Below are positions 8,218 through 18,528 of a DNA stretch of 64,000 nucleotides, in pieces (the stretch's first letter is position 1; the number at the start of each line of letters is the position of its first letter). The DNA comes from Salipiger abyssi. GTDB taxonomy: Bacteria > Pseudomonadota > Alphaproteobacteria > Rhodobacterales > Rhodobacteraceae. The stretch is taken from NCBI RefSeq assembly GCF_017311415.1, contig NZ_JAEKIS010000020.1:1-64000 (forward strand), given 5' to 3'. The notes under the pieces were generated by a model, which saw only the letters and a program-made list of their open reading frames with translations, ran no database searches and was not told the origin of the DNA. The position numbers were made by a program, and so were the translations under genes.

Positions 8218-9132
8218 TCAAGCCCTTTGAAACACAGCGTTTTCTGTAAGGATCCCAGGGGTGGAGGCATGGCCGCGGGCGTGCAGATCGACGAGATGGG
8301 CGAGCACGTTACGGGCGGCGGCGGGCAGCAATGCCGGGGGCACGTCGGTGTAGATTCTGGCCGCCAGCGCCGCGGCATCCGCAGGGGCGTCGTCGAGCGC
8401 CGTGAGGATCTGGCGCTCGCGCATCAGGCGGTGATCGCGCAGCGCGGCGAGCCGTGCGGCGGGGGCGTTAACCGGCGCGCCGTGACCGGAATGCAGCACG
8501 CGCCAGGGATGCGCGGACAGACGCGCCAGCGAGGCCATGAAATCAGTGAGATCGCCATCGGGCGGCGAGACCAGCGACGAGGCCCAGCCCATCACAAGAT
8601 CGCCGCAGAACAGCGCATCCTCCCAGGCGAAGGCCAGGTGATTGCCGAAATGGCCCGGCGTGTGCAGCGCGTCGAGTGTCCAGCCGTCGCCCGCGACACG
8701 CGCGCCGTCGGCAAGGATCTCGTCGGGGGCAAAGCCCGCATCGACGCCTTCGCCGCCGCCCATCATGCCGCTTTCCGCCAGCGCCTGCATCGCCTCGGAG
8801 CGGCCGGCGGTGGCGTCACCGAAGGCCAGGACCGGTGCGCCGGTGGCCTCGGAGAGCGGGCGGGCGAGGGGCGAATGGTCGATATGGGCATGGGTGACGA
8901 GGATATGAGTAATGCGCTGGCCCGGGCGCAGCGCCGCCAGCAGCGCGTCGAGATGGGCGGGGTCGTCGGGGCCCGGGTCGATCACCGCGAGGCCGCGCGT
9001 GCCCAGCAGATAGCTGTTGGTGCCGCGGTAGGTCATCGGCGAGGGGTTGGGCGCCAGGATCCGGCGCAGGCCGGGGGCGAGCTCCTCGGGCTGGCCGGGG
9101 CGGGGGCGAAAATCCGGTTGCGGGTCCTGCAT
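8218..9132 (-). CDS. Metallo-beta-lactamase-fold hydrolase (LACTB2-like)
   Basis: A 304-residue zinc hydrolase. The signature THAHIDHS binds the metals, followed by HTPGHFGNH, FCGDLVMG and the late HGAPV histidine, the full MBL-fold set. A C-terminal winged-helix-like segment (DVPPALLPAAARNVLAHL) is typical of the LACTB2 endoribonuclease-like subgroup, so the substrate may be RNA or a thioester; it cannot be fixed here. The ATG at 9132 is chosen because the extra upstream frame is low-complexity and antisense to the neighbour. It is divergent from the histidine kinase gene, 45 bases away. Confidence 0.88.
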   Translation of the reverse strand: MQDPQPDFRPRPGQPEELAPGLRRILAPNPSPMTYRGTNSYLLGTRGLAVIDPGPDDPAHLDALLAALRPGQRITHILVTHAHIDHSPLARPLSEATGAPVLAFGDATAGRSEAMQALAESGMMGGGEGVDAGFAPDEILADGARVAGDGWTLDALHTPGHFGNHLAFAWEDALFCGDLVMGWASSLVSPPDGDLTDFMASLARLSAHPWRVLHSGHGAPVNAPAARLAALRDHRLMRERQILTALDDAPADAAALAARIYTDVPPALLPAAARNVLAHLVDLHARGHASTPGILTENAVFQRA

Positions 9133-9177
9133 CTTTCGGGGCTTTCTGTGGGCAATCGTCACCAGAGGTAGCGCAAG

Positions 9178-10455
9178 ATGTTCCAGTGGCTCAAACGCTA
9201 TATGCCGCGCGGGCTTTACGGACGGGCCGCGCTGATCCTGCTGTTGCCGGTGGTGACGCTGCAACTGGTGGTTTCGGTGGTCTTTGTGCAGCGGCATTTC
9301 GAGGATGTCTCGCGCCAGATGAGTCGGGATCTGTCGCGCGAGATCGACCTCGCGGTGGCGCAGCCGGAGCTGGCGGCGCCGCTGGCGCTGGATCTGCGCA
9401 GCGTATCCGAGGCGGCGTTGCCCGAGGCGGACGCGCGGCGCTGGTACGATTTCTCCGGCCTCGTGGTGACGCGGACCTTGAAGCGCTTCGTGACCGGGCT
9501 CGAACGGGTGATGCTGCCCGACGACAACGATGTCATGCTATATGTACGCGCGGGAGATACGCTGTATGAAGTGAGCCTTGCGCGGCGCCGGGCCTCGCCG
9601 ACCAATGCGCATCAGCTTTTTGTCAATATGATGGTGTTCGGCGTGGTGATGACGGTGATCGCGTTCCTGTATCTGCGCAACCAGCTGCGTCCGATCACCC
9701 GGCTGGCGCAGGCGGCGGAGGCGTTTGGCCGGGGCCGCCACGCGCCGTATTCGCCCGCCGGGGCGGTGGAGGTGCGGGCGGCGGGGCATGCCTTTCTCGA
9801 CATGCGCAACCGCATCGAGCGGCAGATCGAGCAGCGCACCATGATGCTTTCGGGGGTGAGCCACGATCTGCGCACGCCGCTGACGCGGCTGCGGCTGGGG
9901 CTGTCGATGCTCGACGATGCCGAGCGCGAGCCGCTGGAGCGCGATGTGGAGGACATGCAGCAGCTCATCGACGCGTTTCTCGATTTCGCGCGCGGCGATG
10001 CCCATGCGGGGGCAGCAGAGCCCGTCGATCCGCTGGCGCTGGTCGAGACCATCGTCGCCGACGCGCAACGCTCGGGGCGTGCGGTGAGTGTGGCGCAGCT
10101 CGACGGGGCGGGGGAGGTGTCGCTGAAACCGGCGGCGATGCGGCGGGCGCTGGAGAACCTGATCGGCAATGCGGTGCGTTACGGCACACGCTGCGAGGTA
10201 TCGGCGACGCTGACCGACAAGAGCCTGAGGCTGCGGGTGGAGGATGACGGGCCGGGGATCCCGCCGGAGCGGCGCGAGGAGGCGTTGCGCCCCTTCGTGC
10301 GGCTGGATCCGGCACGCAATCAGGACAAGGGGCCGGGTGTGGGGCTGGGCCTCGCGATCGCGGCGGATATCGCGCGGGCGCATGGCGGGGTGCTGCGGCT
10401 TGGGCAGAGCGAGACGCTGGGCGGGTTGCGCGCCGATATCGTTATCGCGCGCTGA
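9178..10455 (+). CDS. EnvZ-like sensor histidine kinase
   Basis: A 425-residue membrane kinase. Transmembrane helices lie at about 17-37 and 149-166, enclosing a periplasmic sensor of roughly 110 residues. A HAMP-like linker (167-220) leads to the H-box SGVSHDLRTPLTRL with phospho-acceptor H229. The ATPase domain has the N-box ENLIGNAVRYG, DDGPG (356-360) and GVGLGLAI (387-394). This H-box type belongs to the EnvZ/OmpR family. No response-regulator gene is adjacent in the window, so its partner is unknown; the neighbouring gene to the left is a divergent hydrolase. Confidence 0.9.
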   Translation: MFQWLKRYMPRGLYGRAALILLLPVVTLQLVVSVVFVQRHFEDVSRQMSRDLSREIDLAVAQPELAAPLALDLRSVSEAALPEADARRWYDFSGLVVTRTLKRFVTGLERVMLPDDNDVMLYVRAGDTLYEVSLARRRASPTNAHQLFVNMMVFGVVMTVIAFLYLRNQLRPITRLAQAAEAFGRGRHAPYSPAGAVEVRAAGHAFLDMRNRIERQIEQRTMMLSGVSHDLRTPLTRLRLGLSMLDDAEREPLERDVEDMQQLIDAFLDFARGDAHAGAAEPVDPLALVETIVADAQRSGRAVSVAQLDGAGEVSLKPAAMRRALENLIGNAVRYGTRCEVSATLTDKSLRLRVEDDGPGIPPERREEALRPFVRLDPARNQDKGPGVGLGLAIAADIARAHGGVLRLGQSETLGGLRADIVIAR

Positions 10456-10708
10456 TACGGCGAATTTATCCCGAATTGCGTGAGATGGTCATGAAATCGC
10501 CGGATTGCCGCCCGGTCGCGGCACCGAGGACCGGTGAGGCTTGGCGAGCCGGTCCGGGCGAAGCCCCGGCCCGACGCGTCTCTCTCTCGCGGAGCGCGGC
10601 GGACTGAGTCGCGTTCTGGGCTGCCTTTGCCGGGGCCGTTGCCCCGGCGGGGCGCCGCTCCTCGCGCCTTTGCGGCCGCTTCTCGTAGGGCCCCGGGGAC
10701 GGGACAGG

Positions 10709-10737
10709 AAAAAACGCGCCCGGAGCCGGGCGCGTTT
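10709..10737 (-). terminator. Rho-independent terminator of the ATPase zeta gene
   Basis: CGCGCCCGG and CCGGGCGCG form a nine-base-pair stem closed by AG. On the minus strand it is followed by six T residues. It lies 28 bases beyond the stop of the minus-strand gene, between it and the convergent kinase gene. The rest of the roughly 300-base gap (10456-10708) holds no gene I can support. Confidence 0.85.
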
Positions 10738-10764
10738 GGGTGGTATCGTATCGTGTGGACTGGT

Positions 10765-11079
10765 TCAGCCTTCGAGCAGGATCTGGCCCTTGGCCTCGAT
10801 CAGCAGCTCGGCGCGCTTGACGCGGATCGCCGCGGCATCGGTCTTGCCGACCAGATCGGCGGCGAGCTTGCGCACGACATCCTCGTGGCCTGCCTCTTCG
10901 AAATCGGCCTTGATCACCTCGCGGGCATATGCCTCTGCCTCGGTGCCGCCTTTGCCCAGCAGCTCCGCCGCCCAGAGCCCTAGCAGCTTGTTGCAGCGGG
11001 CTTCGGCCCGGAATGCCATCTCCTCGTCATGGGCAAACTTGGATTCAAACGCTTTCTCGCGCTCTTCAAACGTGGACAT
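10765..11079 (-). CDS. F1-ATPase inhibitor zeta subunit (DUF1476)
   Basis: A 104-residue, highly charged, helical protein beginning MSTFEEREKAFE. The phrases KFAHDEEMAFRAEARCNKL and LGLWAA are typical of the DUF1476 family. In Paracoccus denitrificans this protein is the zeta subunit, which binds F1-ATPase through its N terminus and blocks ATP hydrolysis. Length and sequence fit that family. It is transcribed away from purC and has its own terminator. The very long open frame that continues upstream on this strand is an antisense artefact of purCSQ and dctB. Confidence 0.9.
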   Translation of the reverse strand: MSTFEEREKAFESKFAHDEEMAFRAEARCNKLLGLWAAELLGKGGTEAEAYAREVIKADFEEAGHEDVVRKLAADLVGKTDAAAIRVKRAELLIEAKGQILLEG

Positions 11080-11238
11080 GGCGCCGGCTCCCCCCGCTAA
11101 AACAATCGTCAGATTTAATATTCCACACCCAGCCGCCGGCGCAACCCCAAGCGTCCGCTTGCGACGGGGCAAGGCATGATTTATAGGGCCTCGCAGGACG
11201 CGGGCGCGATCCCCGCCCGGCCCGGTGAAAGGATTCCC

Positions 11239-12000
11239 ATGGCACGCCGCAAGAAGATCTATGAAGGCAAGGCGAAGATTCTCTACGAAGGCCCCGAACC
11301 CGGGACCATCGTTCAGTATTTCAAGGACGATGCCACCGCCTTCAACGCCCAGAAGAAGGACGTGATCGAGGGCAAGGGCGTGCTGAACAACCGCCTGTCC
11401 GAGTTCTTCATGACCGGGCTGAACAATATCGGTGTGCCGACGCATTTCCTCAAGCGGCTGAACATGCGCGAGCAGCTGGTGCGCGCCTGCGAGATCGTGC
11501 CGCTGGAGATCATCGTGCGCAACTTCGCCGCCGGCTCGCTGGCGTCGCGGCTGGGGATCGAGGAGGGCACGCCGCTGCCGCGCCCGATCGTGGAATATTG
11601 CTACAAGGACGACAAGCTGGGCGATCCTCTGGTCACCGAGGAGCATATCGCGGCCTTCGGCTGGGCCAGCCAGCAGGACATGGACGACATCCTGAGCCTG
11701 GCGCTGCGGGTCAACGATTACCTTTCGGGGCTGATGTACGGCGTCGGCATCAAGCTCGTCGATTTCAAGATCGAGATCGGCCGGGTCTATGACGGCGATT
11801 TCCAGCGCCTGATCGTGGCCGACGAGATCTCGCCCGACAGCATGCGGCTGTGGGATATCGAGAGCGGGCAGAAGCTCGACAAGGACGTGTTCCGCCGCGA
11901 TCTGGGCTCGCTGACCGATGCCTATACCGAGGTGGCCAAACGGCTGGGCGTGATGCCCAAGCAGGCCACCCATGTGGCCAAGCCGAAGCTCATCAACTGA
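11239..12000 (+). CDS. purC: SAICAR synthetase
   Basis: Phosphoribosylaminoimidazole-succinocarboxamide synthase joins aspartate to CAIR using ATP in de novo purine synthesis. The 253-residue protein has the family start [14 protein letters not shown], the substrate loop [11 protein letters not shown], and [12 protein letters not shown]. The ATG at 11239 follows GAAAGGA; the longer frame to 11176 has no ribosome site. It begins the run purC-purS-purQ on one strand. Confidence 0.96.
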   Translation: MARRKKIYEGKAKILYEGPEPGTIVQYFKDDATAFNAQKKDVIEGKGVLNNRLSEFFMTGLNNIGVPTHFLKRLNMREQLVRACEIVPLEIIVRNFAAGSLASRLGIEEGTPLPRPIVEYCYKDDKLGDPLVTEEHIAAFGWASQQDMDDILSLALRVNDYLSGLMYGVGIKLVDFKIEIGRVYDGDFQRLIVADEISPDSMRLWDIESGQKLDKDVFRRDLGSLTDAYTEVAKRLGVMPKQATHVAKPKLIN

Positions 12001-12031
12001 GGCGCCGTGCCCCCGGGCGGGCGCCGCGTGT

Positions 12032-12053
12032 GAGTATTTGAAGAAAGATGAAG
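12032..12053 (+). repeat. GAGTATTT/AGAAAGATGAAG dispersed repeat, copy 1
   Basis: GAGTATTT followed after two bases by AGAAAGATGAAG lies between purC and purS. Related copies occur at 61692-61714 and, inverted, at 61738-61759. Its position just behind a gene end suggests a transcript 3' end or RNA-processing signal; that is inference. Confidence 0.6.
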
Positions 12054-12087
12054 GGCCGGGCCCTTCGCAGCGAACGGAGTGGACGCC

Positions 12088-12318
12088 ATGAAGGCACGGG
12101 TGCATGTGATGCTCAAGGACGGCGTGCTCGACCCGCAGGGCGAGGCGGTGAAACACGCTCTGCACGGCATGGGCTTCGATGCGGTCGGCGGCGTACGTCA
12201 GGGCAAGGTGATCGAGCTCGATCTGGCCGAGGGCACCAGTGAGGCGGATGTGACCGAGATGTGCGAGAAGCTGCTCGCCAATACGGTGATCGAGAGCTAT
12301 CGCGTGGAGCTGCTCTGA
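12088..12318 (+). CDS. purS: FGAM synthetase PurS subunit
   Basis: The 76-residue PurS subunit joins PurL and PurQ in phosphoribosylformylglycinamidine synthase, carrying ammonia from glutamine to FGAR. The sequence MKARVHVMLKDGVLDPQG and the later VRQGKVIELDL are the PurS signature. The ATG at 12088 has a CGGAG site eight bases before; an in-frame GTG at 12079 is less likely. It is followed by purQ after 213 bases. Confidence 0.95.
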   Translation: MKARVHVMLKDGVLDPQGEAVKHALHGMGFDAVGGVRQGKVIELDLAEGTSEADVTEMCEKLLANTVIESYRVELL

Positions 12319-12531
12319 GCCCTTTAAGAGGGCAGGGCGGGGCCGCCCGGCCGGGAAAGCGCGAGGCCTCGTCGCGGCGCGATTGATCGCGCGGCAAAAC
12401 GCGGCTATGAGCCCGATATCGTCCCGCAGCGCCGCCTGACAGTGGCGGGTCGGGGCGGAACCGGCGGGCGCTCCTCCGGAGGGCCGCCACCAGTGATGCC
12501 ACCCGCCGCGCGCGGGAGAGGGAGTGCGCCC

Positions 12532-13200
12532 ATGAAAGCCGCCGTAATCGTCTTCCCCGGATCCAATTGCGACCGCGATCTCGCCGAGGGGTTCCGCAAG
12601 GCGGGGCTCGATGTGCAGATGGTCTGGCACAAGGACACGGCGCTGCCCGAGGGCATCGACATCGTCGGCATTCCCGGCGGCTTTTCCTTTGGCGATTACC
12701 TGCGCTGCGGCGCAATCGCGGCGAACTCGCCGATCTGCCACGAGGTCAAGGCGCATGCGGAGCGCGGCGGTTATGTGCTGGGCATCTGCAACGGCTTTCA
12801 GGTGCTGACCGAGACCAAGATCCTGCCCGGCGCGCTGCTGCGCAACGCCAATCTGAAATATATCTGCCGCACGGTCGGGCTGAGCGTGGCCGAGAGCCAG
12901 TCGGTCTTTACCCGCGGCTACGAGGCCGGCGAGACGATCCGCATCCCCATTGCGCATCATGACGGCAATTACACCGCAGACGCCACGACGCTGGACATGC
13001 TCGAAGGCGAGGGCCGCGTCGCCTTCCGCTATACCGACAACCCCAATGGCGCCGATCGCGACATCGCGGGCATCCTCTCGGCCAACCGCCGGGTGCTGGG
13101 GATGATGCCGCATCCGGAGCGCGCCTGCGAGCCGGCCCAGGGAAACGAGGACGGTGCGCGTCTTTTCGCCCATCTGACCGATGTGCTGGCCGAGGCCTGA
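12532..13200 (+). CDS. purQ: FGAM synthetase glutaminase subunit PurQ
   Basis: The 222-residue class-I glutamine amidotransferase hydrolyses glutamine for FGAM synthesis. The nucleophile Cys lies in GICNGFQVL, and the His/Glu pair in MMPHPERA. The start PGSNCDRDL is family-typical. A longer in-frame start at 12442 would add a low-complexity leader and is rejected. The gap to purS (213 bases) holds a GC-rich hairpin region but no gene. Confidence 0.96.
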   Translation: MKAAVIVFPGSNCDRDLAEGFRKAGLDVQMVWHKDTALPEGIDIVGIPGGFSFGDYLRCGAIAANSPICHEVKAHAERGGYVLGICNGFQVLTETKILPGALLRNANLKYICRTVGLSVAESQSVFTRGYEAGETIRIPIAHHDGNYTADATTLDMLEGEGRVAFRYTDNPNGADRDIAGILSANRRVLGMMPHPERACEPAQGNEDGARLFAHLTDVLAEA

Positions 13201-13236
13201 CTTGAGCGCCTGAGCCCGCCCGCGTACTCTGGCCCC

Positions 13237-15003
13237 ATGTCGGAGACGGTCACACCATCCAAGCGGCGCAGCCGGCGCTCGGACCCGCTGAGCTGGCGGG
13301 TCAGGCTGGCGCTTGTCCTGCTCATTGTGCTGGCGGTGAGTACGGTCTGGGTCACCAATGTGCTGCTCACCGACCGCTTCACCGAATCCACCCGCAACCG
13401 GGCCGAGCTGCGGCTGGCGCTCTATTCCGGCAATATCCTGTCGGAGCTGCGCCGCAACGCCATCGTGCCGCAGCTGCTGGCCCGCGACCCGGCGCTGATC
13501 GGGGCGCTCAACTCCGCCGATTTCAGCCAGTCCACGCAGCGCCTGATTTCCTATGTGGACGAGATTGGCGCCGCCTCTCTGATGCTGCTCGACCGCGACG
13601 GGCGCACGGTGGCCGCGACCGACCGCAACCGCCTGGGCGAGCAGCACCGCAATGCGCCGCATTTCGTCGATGCGCTGCGTTCGAACACCACGGTCTTTAC
13701 CACCCAGCAGCGCGAGGCGGGGGGCTATTCCTTTACCTATAGCCGCCGGGTGGAGAGCCAGAACACGGTGATCGGGGTGATCGTGGTCGAGGTCGATCTT
13801 GCCAAATTCGAACGCGCCTGGGCGGGGATCACCGATGCGGTGTCGGTGCTGAATTCCGAGGGCACGATCATTCTCGCGACCGAGCCGCGCTGGCGCGGTC
13901 GCACCATGGAGGAGGCGCTGGTCCGGCAATCCCCGGAAAGCGCCATTGAGCGCGCCATCAAGGCCACCGCCGACTGGACCGCGCTGCCGCCCGACGCCTA
14001 TCTGCGCGGCGAGGCGGTGATGCGGGTCGACGGGCGCATCCCGTTCCGCGGCTGGACCATGGCGACCTTCACCACCTATGCCTCGGTGCGCGAAAAGGTG
14101 AACGCGGTGCTGGCGCTGGAAATCATGGGCTTTGCACTGCTCGCGGCGCTGGCGTTCTACGCGCTTAGCCGCAAGACAGCATTGCGCATGGCGCTCTTTC
14201 AGCGGGAATCGGCAGAGCTGCGGCGACTGAACGCAAGGCTCCAGCGCGAGATCGCCGAGCGCGAGAAGGTGCAGAAGGATCTGGCCTCCGCCGAGCAGAC
14301 GCTGGAGCAGAGCTCCAAGCTCGCTGCCCTGGGCGAGATGTCGGCGGCTGTGAGCCACGAGCTGAACCAGCCGCTGGCGGCGATGAAGACCTATCTCGCC
14401 GGCGCGCGGCTGCTGTTGCGCCGCAACCGGCCCGAGGAGGCGATGACCGCCTTTCACCGCATCGACGATCTGATCGAGCGCATGGGCGCCATCACTCGCC
14501 AGCTCAAGAGCTATGCCCGCAAGGGGCAGGATCAGCTCAGCCCTGTGGATATGGGCGAGGCGCTGGCCTCGGCGCTGTCGATGATGGAGCCGCAGCTCAA
14601 GGCGCGGCGGGTGCGCATCTCCAAGATTCTGCCGGACACGCCGGTGCGGGTGATGGGCGACCGGATGCGCATCGAGCAGGTGCTGGTGAATCTGCTGCGC
14701 AACGCGCTCGACGCGACCAAATCGGTGGCCAATCCCGAGATCGAGATCCTCCTGGCCTCGGGTGAGACGGCGACGCTTTCGGTGCGCGACAACGGCCACG
14801 GGATCGAGGATTTCGACGCGCTCTTCGAGCCGTTCTACACCACCAAGCAGCCCGGCGACGGCACCGGTCTGGGGCTGGCGATCAGCTCTGGCATCGTTGC
14901 GGATCTGGGCGGAAGACTGACGGCACGGAACGGTGCCGAGGGTGGGGCTGTTTTCGAGATGCAGCTACCTATCTTGAATGAAAGCCCGCAGGCTGCGGAA
15001 TAG
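13237..15003 (+). CDS. dctB: C4-dicarboxylate sensor kinase DctB
   Basis: A 588-residue membrane histidine kinase. Helices near 22-42 and 288-312 enclose a double-Cache-like periplasmic domain (about 45-285). A coiled coil (315-360) precedes the H-box AALGEMSAAVSHELNQPLAAMKTY with H374. The ATPase end has ALDATKS, DNGHGI and GTGLGLAI. The H-box and layout are those of DctB, which senses C4-dicarboxylates and phosphorylates DctD. It lies 46 bases before dctD on the same strand. Confidence 0.88.
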   Translation: MSETVTPSKRRSRRSDPLSWRVRLALVLLIVLAVSTVWVTNVLLTDRFTESTRNRAELRLALYSGNILSELRRNAIVPQLLARDPALIGALNSADFSQSTQRLISYVDEIGAASLMLLDRDGRTVAATDRNRLGEQHRNAPHFVDALRSNTTVFTTQQREAGGYSFTYSRRVESQNTVIGVIVVEVDLAKFERAWAGITDAVSVLNSEGTIILATEPRWRGRTMEEALVRQSPESAIERAIKATADWTALPPDAYLRGEAVMRVDGRIPFRGWTMATFTTYASVREKVNAVLALEIMGFALLAALAFYALSRKTALRMALFQRESAELRRLNARLQREIAEREKVQKDLASAEQTLEQSSKLAALGEMSAAVSHELNQPLAAMKTYLAGARLLLRRNRPEEAMTAFHRIDDLIERMGAITRQLKSYARKGQDQLSPVDMGEALASALSMMEPQLKARRVRISKILPDTPVRVMGDRMRIEQVLVNLLRNALDATKSVANPEIEILLASGETATLSVRDNGHGIEDFDALFEPFYTTKQPGDGTGLGLAISSGIVADLGGRLTARNGAEGGAVFEMQLPILNESPQAAE

Positions 15004-15049
15004 CCCGGCGGGACAAGCCGAAGGCAGAAGAAAAAGGCGAAAGACCAAA

Positions 15050-16384
15050 ATGACAAAAGCCATGAAAATCGCCATCGTCGACGATGAGAAAGACATGCGC
15101 CAATCGATCAGCCAGTGGCTGGCGCTGTCGGGATACGATACCGAGACCTATGCCAGCGCCGAGGAGGCGCTGGGTGCGCTCGGCGCCGATTACCCAGGGA
15201 TCGTGATCTCGGATATCAAGATGCCGGGGATGGACGGAATCCAGTTCCTGAAAAAGCTGATGGGCAATGACAGCGCGCTGCCGGTGATCATGATCACCGG
15301 CCATGGCGATGTGCCGATGGCGGTGGAGGCGATGCGCATCGGCGCTTTCGACTTCCTCGAAAAGCCCTTTAACCCCGACCGCATGTCGGAGCTGGCCAAG
15401 AAGGCCACCAATGCGCGCCGGCTGACGCTCGATAACCGGGCGCTGCGCAAGGAGCTCTCGGATGGCTCGCAGCTCATGTCCAAGCTCATCGGCCAGAGCC
15501 CGGCGATGGAACGGCTGCGCGAGGATGTGCTGGATCTGGGCCAGGCCGACGGCCATGTGCTGATCGACGGCGAGACCGGCACCGGCAAAACGCTGATCGC
15601 CCATGCGCTGCATGCGGTGGGCTCGCGCGCCGGCAAGAAATTCGTGCTGATTTCCTGCGCGGCGATGGACGAGGACGCGCTGATGCGGCGGCTCTTCGGC
15701 CCGATGCAGCCCGACGAGACGCGGCTGCCGGCCATCGAGGAGGCGCGCGGCGGTACGCTGGTGCTGGAGGATATCGAGGCGCTGTCGGATTCCGCCCAGG
15801 CGCGGCTGCTTTCGGTGATCAACGATCAGGGCACGCCGCCGGAAACCCGGATCGTGGCGATCTGCAACCTTCAGGACGAGGGCAATACCTGCGAAAGCAA
15901 GCTGCGCCCGGATCTCTATTTCCGCCTCGCGGCGCTCAAGATTACCGTGCCGCCGCTGCGCGCGCGCGGCGAGGACATCCTGACGCTCTTCACCCGGCTC
16001 TCAGAGCAATATGCCGACGAATACGGCTGCGACGCGCCCAAGGTCTCGGCGCAGGAGGCGGCGCAGCTTTTGCAGGCGCCCTGGCCGGGCAATGTGCGCC
16101 AGCTCATCAACCTTGCCGAACGCGCGGTGCTGCAATCGCGGCGCGGGCAGGGCACCATCGCCTCGCTGCTGATGAGCGACCACGAGGAGATGCAGCCGGT
16201 GATGACCACCGAGGGCAAGCCGCTGAAGGAATATGTCGAGGCGTTCGAGCGCATGCTGATCGACAACACAATGCGGCGGCACAAGGGCTCGATCTCGGCG
16301 GTGATGGACGAGCTTTGCCTGCCGCGCCGCACGCTCAACGAGAAGATGGCGAAATACGGGCTTCAGCGCGCCGACTACATCTGA
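15050..16384 (+). CDS. dctD: DctD-like response regulator lacking the GAFTGA loop
   Basis: A 444-residue NtrC-family regulator paired with DctB. The receiver has D55 as phospho-site and K105. An AAA domain follows with Walker A GETGTGKT (174-181) and a C-terminal Fis-type helix-turn-helix (SISAVMDELCLPRRTLNEKM). Between LFG (215-217) and EARGGTL the sigma-54 contact loop GAFTGA is absent, and the usual LDEIG Walker B reads LEDIE. Classic sigma-54 activation is therefore doubtful; the NtrC of Rhodobacter capsulatus also lacks this loop and works with sigma-70. The start at 15050 is favoured over 14978, which lies inside dctB. Confidence 0.85.
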   Translation: MTKAMKIAIVDDEKDMRQSISQWLALSGYDTETYASAEEALGALGADYPGIVISDIKMPGMDGIQFLKKLMGNDSALPVIMITGHGDVPMAVEAMRIGAFDFLEKPFNPDRMSELAKKATNARRLTLDNRALRKELSDGSQLMSKLIGQSPAMERLREDVLDLGQADGHVLIDGETGTGKTLIAHALHAVGSRAGKKFVLISCAAMDEDALMRRLFGPMQPDETRLPAIEEARGGTLVLEDIEALSDSAQARLLSVINDQGTPPETRIVAICNLQDEGNTCESKLRPDLYFRLAALKITVPPLRARGEDILTLFTRLSEQYADEYGCDAPKVSAQEAAQLLQAPWPGNVRQLINLAERAVLQSRRGQGTIASLLMSDHEEMQPVMTTEGKPLKEYVEAFERMLIDNTMRRHKGSISAVMDELCLPRRTLNEKMAKYGLQRADYI

Positions 16385-16516
16385 CGGCGCGCGCTGTCGC
16401 AGGAATGTGCCGGAACCGTCACGGAATCGATTCCGGGGATCTCTAGCGTATGGGCCAGGCCGGGCCGGGTTCGTTCCGGCCCGCCGCCGCGATCCGTTTT
16501 CAGAGAGATCTTCGCC

Positions 16517-16618
16517 ATGATGATCATCGACCCGTTCCGCTTCGTCCTCGCCTGCTGCTTCCTGCCGGCGAGGAACGGCATGCTGTCCCACCTGCTGCGC
16601 GGCAAGCGCGTCTACTGA
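16517..16618 (+). CDS. Possible 33-residue small protein
   Basis: An ATG at 16517 preceded by an AGAGAG ribosome-like site opens a 33-codon frame reading MMIIDPFRFVLACCFLP and ending LLRGKRVY. It has a hydrophobic N half with a CC pair and a basic tail, plausible for a small membrane peptide. It sits alone in the gap after dctD. Protein-level conservation would be needed to confirm it. Confidence 0.4.
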   Translation: MMIIDPFRFVLACCFLPARNGMLSHLLRGKRVY

Positions 16619-16631
16619 GTGCCCAAAGCGC

Positions 16632-16659
16632 GCGGTGGGCAGATTGCCCACCCTACAGA
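16632..16659. repeat. 28-bp intergenic repeat, copy 1
   Basis: A 28-base sequence containing the dyad GTGGGCAGATTGCCCAC and then CCTACAG is identical to one at 35301-35328. The dyad (GTGGGCA/TGCCCAC) makes it REP-like. Both copies are intergenic. The remaining gap bases (16660-16902) show no gene. Confidence 0.85.
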
Positions 16660-16902
16660 CAGTGCGCGCCCAGCCCCGGACCTGTTCCGGGGCCTCAGCG
16701 GTCGGGGTCTGTGGGATGCTCCCCATCCTGGAGATCAAGGCGGTAAGGCGCCGGTCAACGCCCGCGCGCCTTAGCGACAATCGTCAAAACCACCGAGCCG
16801 GGCGGCGCGATGCGCCCGAGAATGAATGCAGGGATGTGCAGGAGTGCCGGGCTTGGGCCGGCAAGGACTGCTGCCGGGCCCGCACCCTATGGAGCGCCGG
16901 CC

Positions 16903-18270
<1,368 letters not shown>

Positions 18271-18528
18271 AGGTGTCCGATTTGGGTGCGGACACTGAAA
18301 CTGGGCCCGCGCATCTGGTCTGGGATCGGGCCCGGTTGGCCCTGCGGTTCGTGCATATACGATCCCGATGCGGCGGCTTGTACCGGAATCACCGGGTAAA
18401 GGTCAATCGTGGCGCTGTTTTGGCAGGAAATCAGTGGGGTTTGAGGGACAATTGCGCCAGTTTGTCCCGAATTCGGTGCCAATCTTCGGGTTTTGTTTCC
18501 GCATCCGAGACAGTTTCCCCGGACTCGG

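Noticed and set aside
10765-14799. A 1344-codon minus-strand open frame through purCSQ and dctB
   Set aside because: Only its last 104 codons (the ATPase zeta subunit) are a real gene; the rest is antisense to four clear genes and is His/Arg/Gln-rich, an artefact of high GC.
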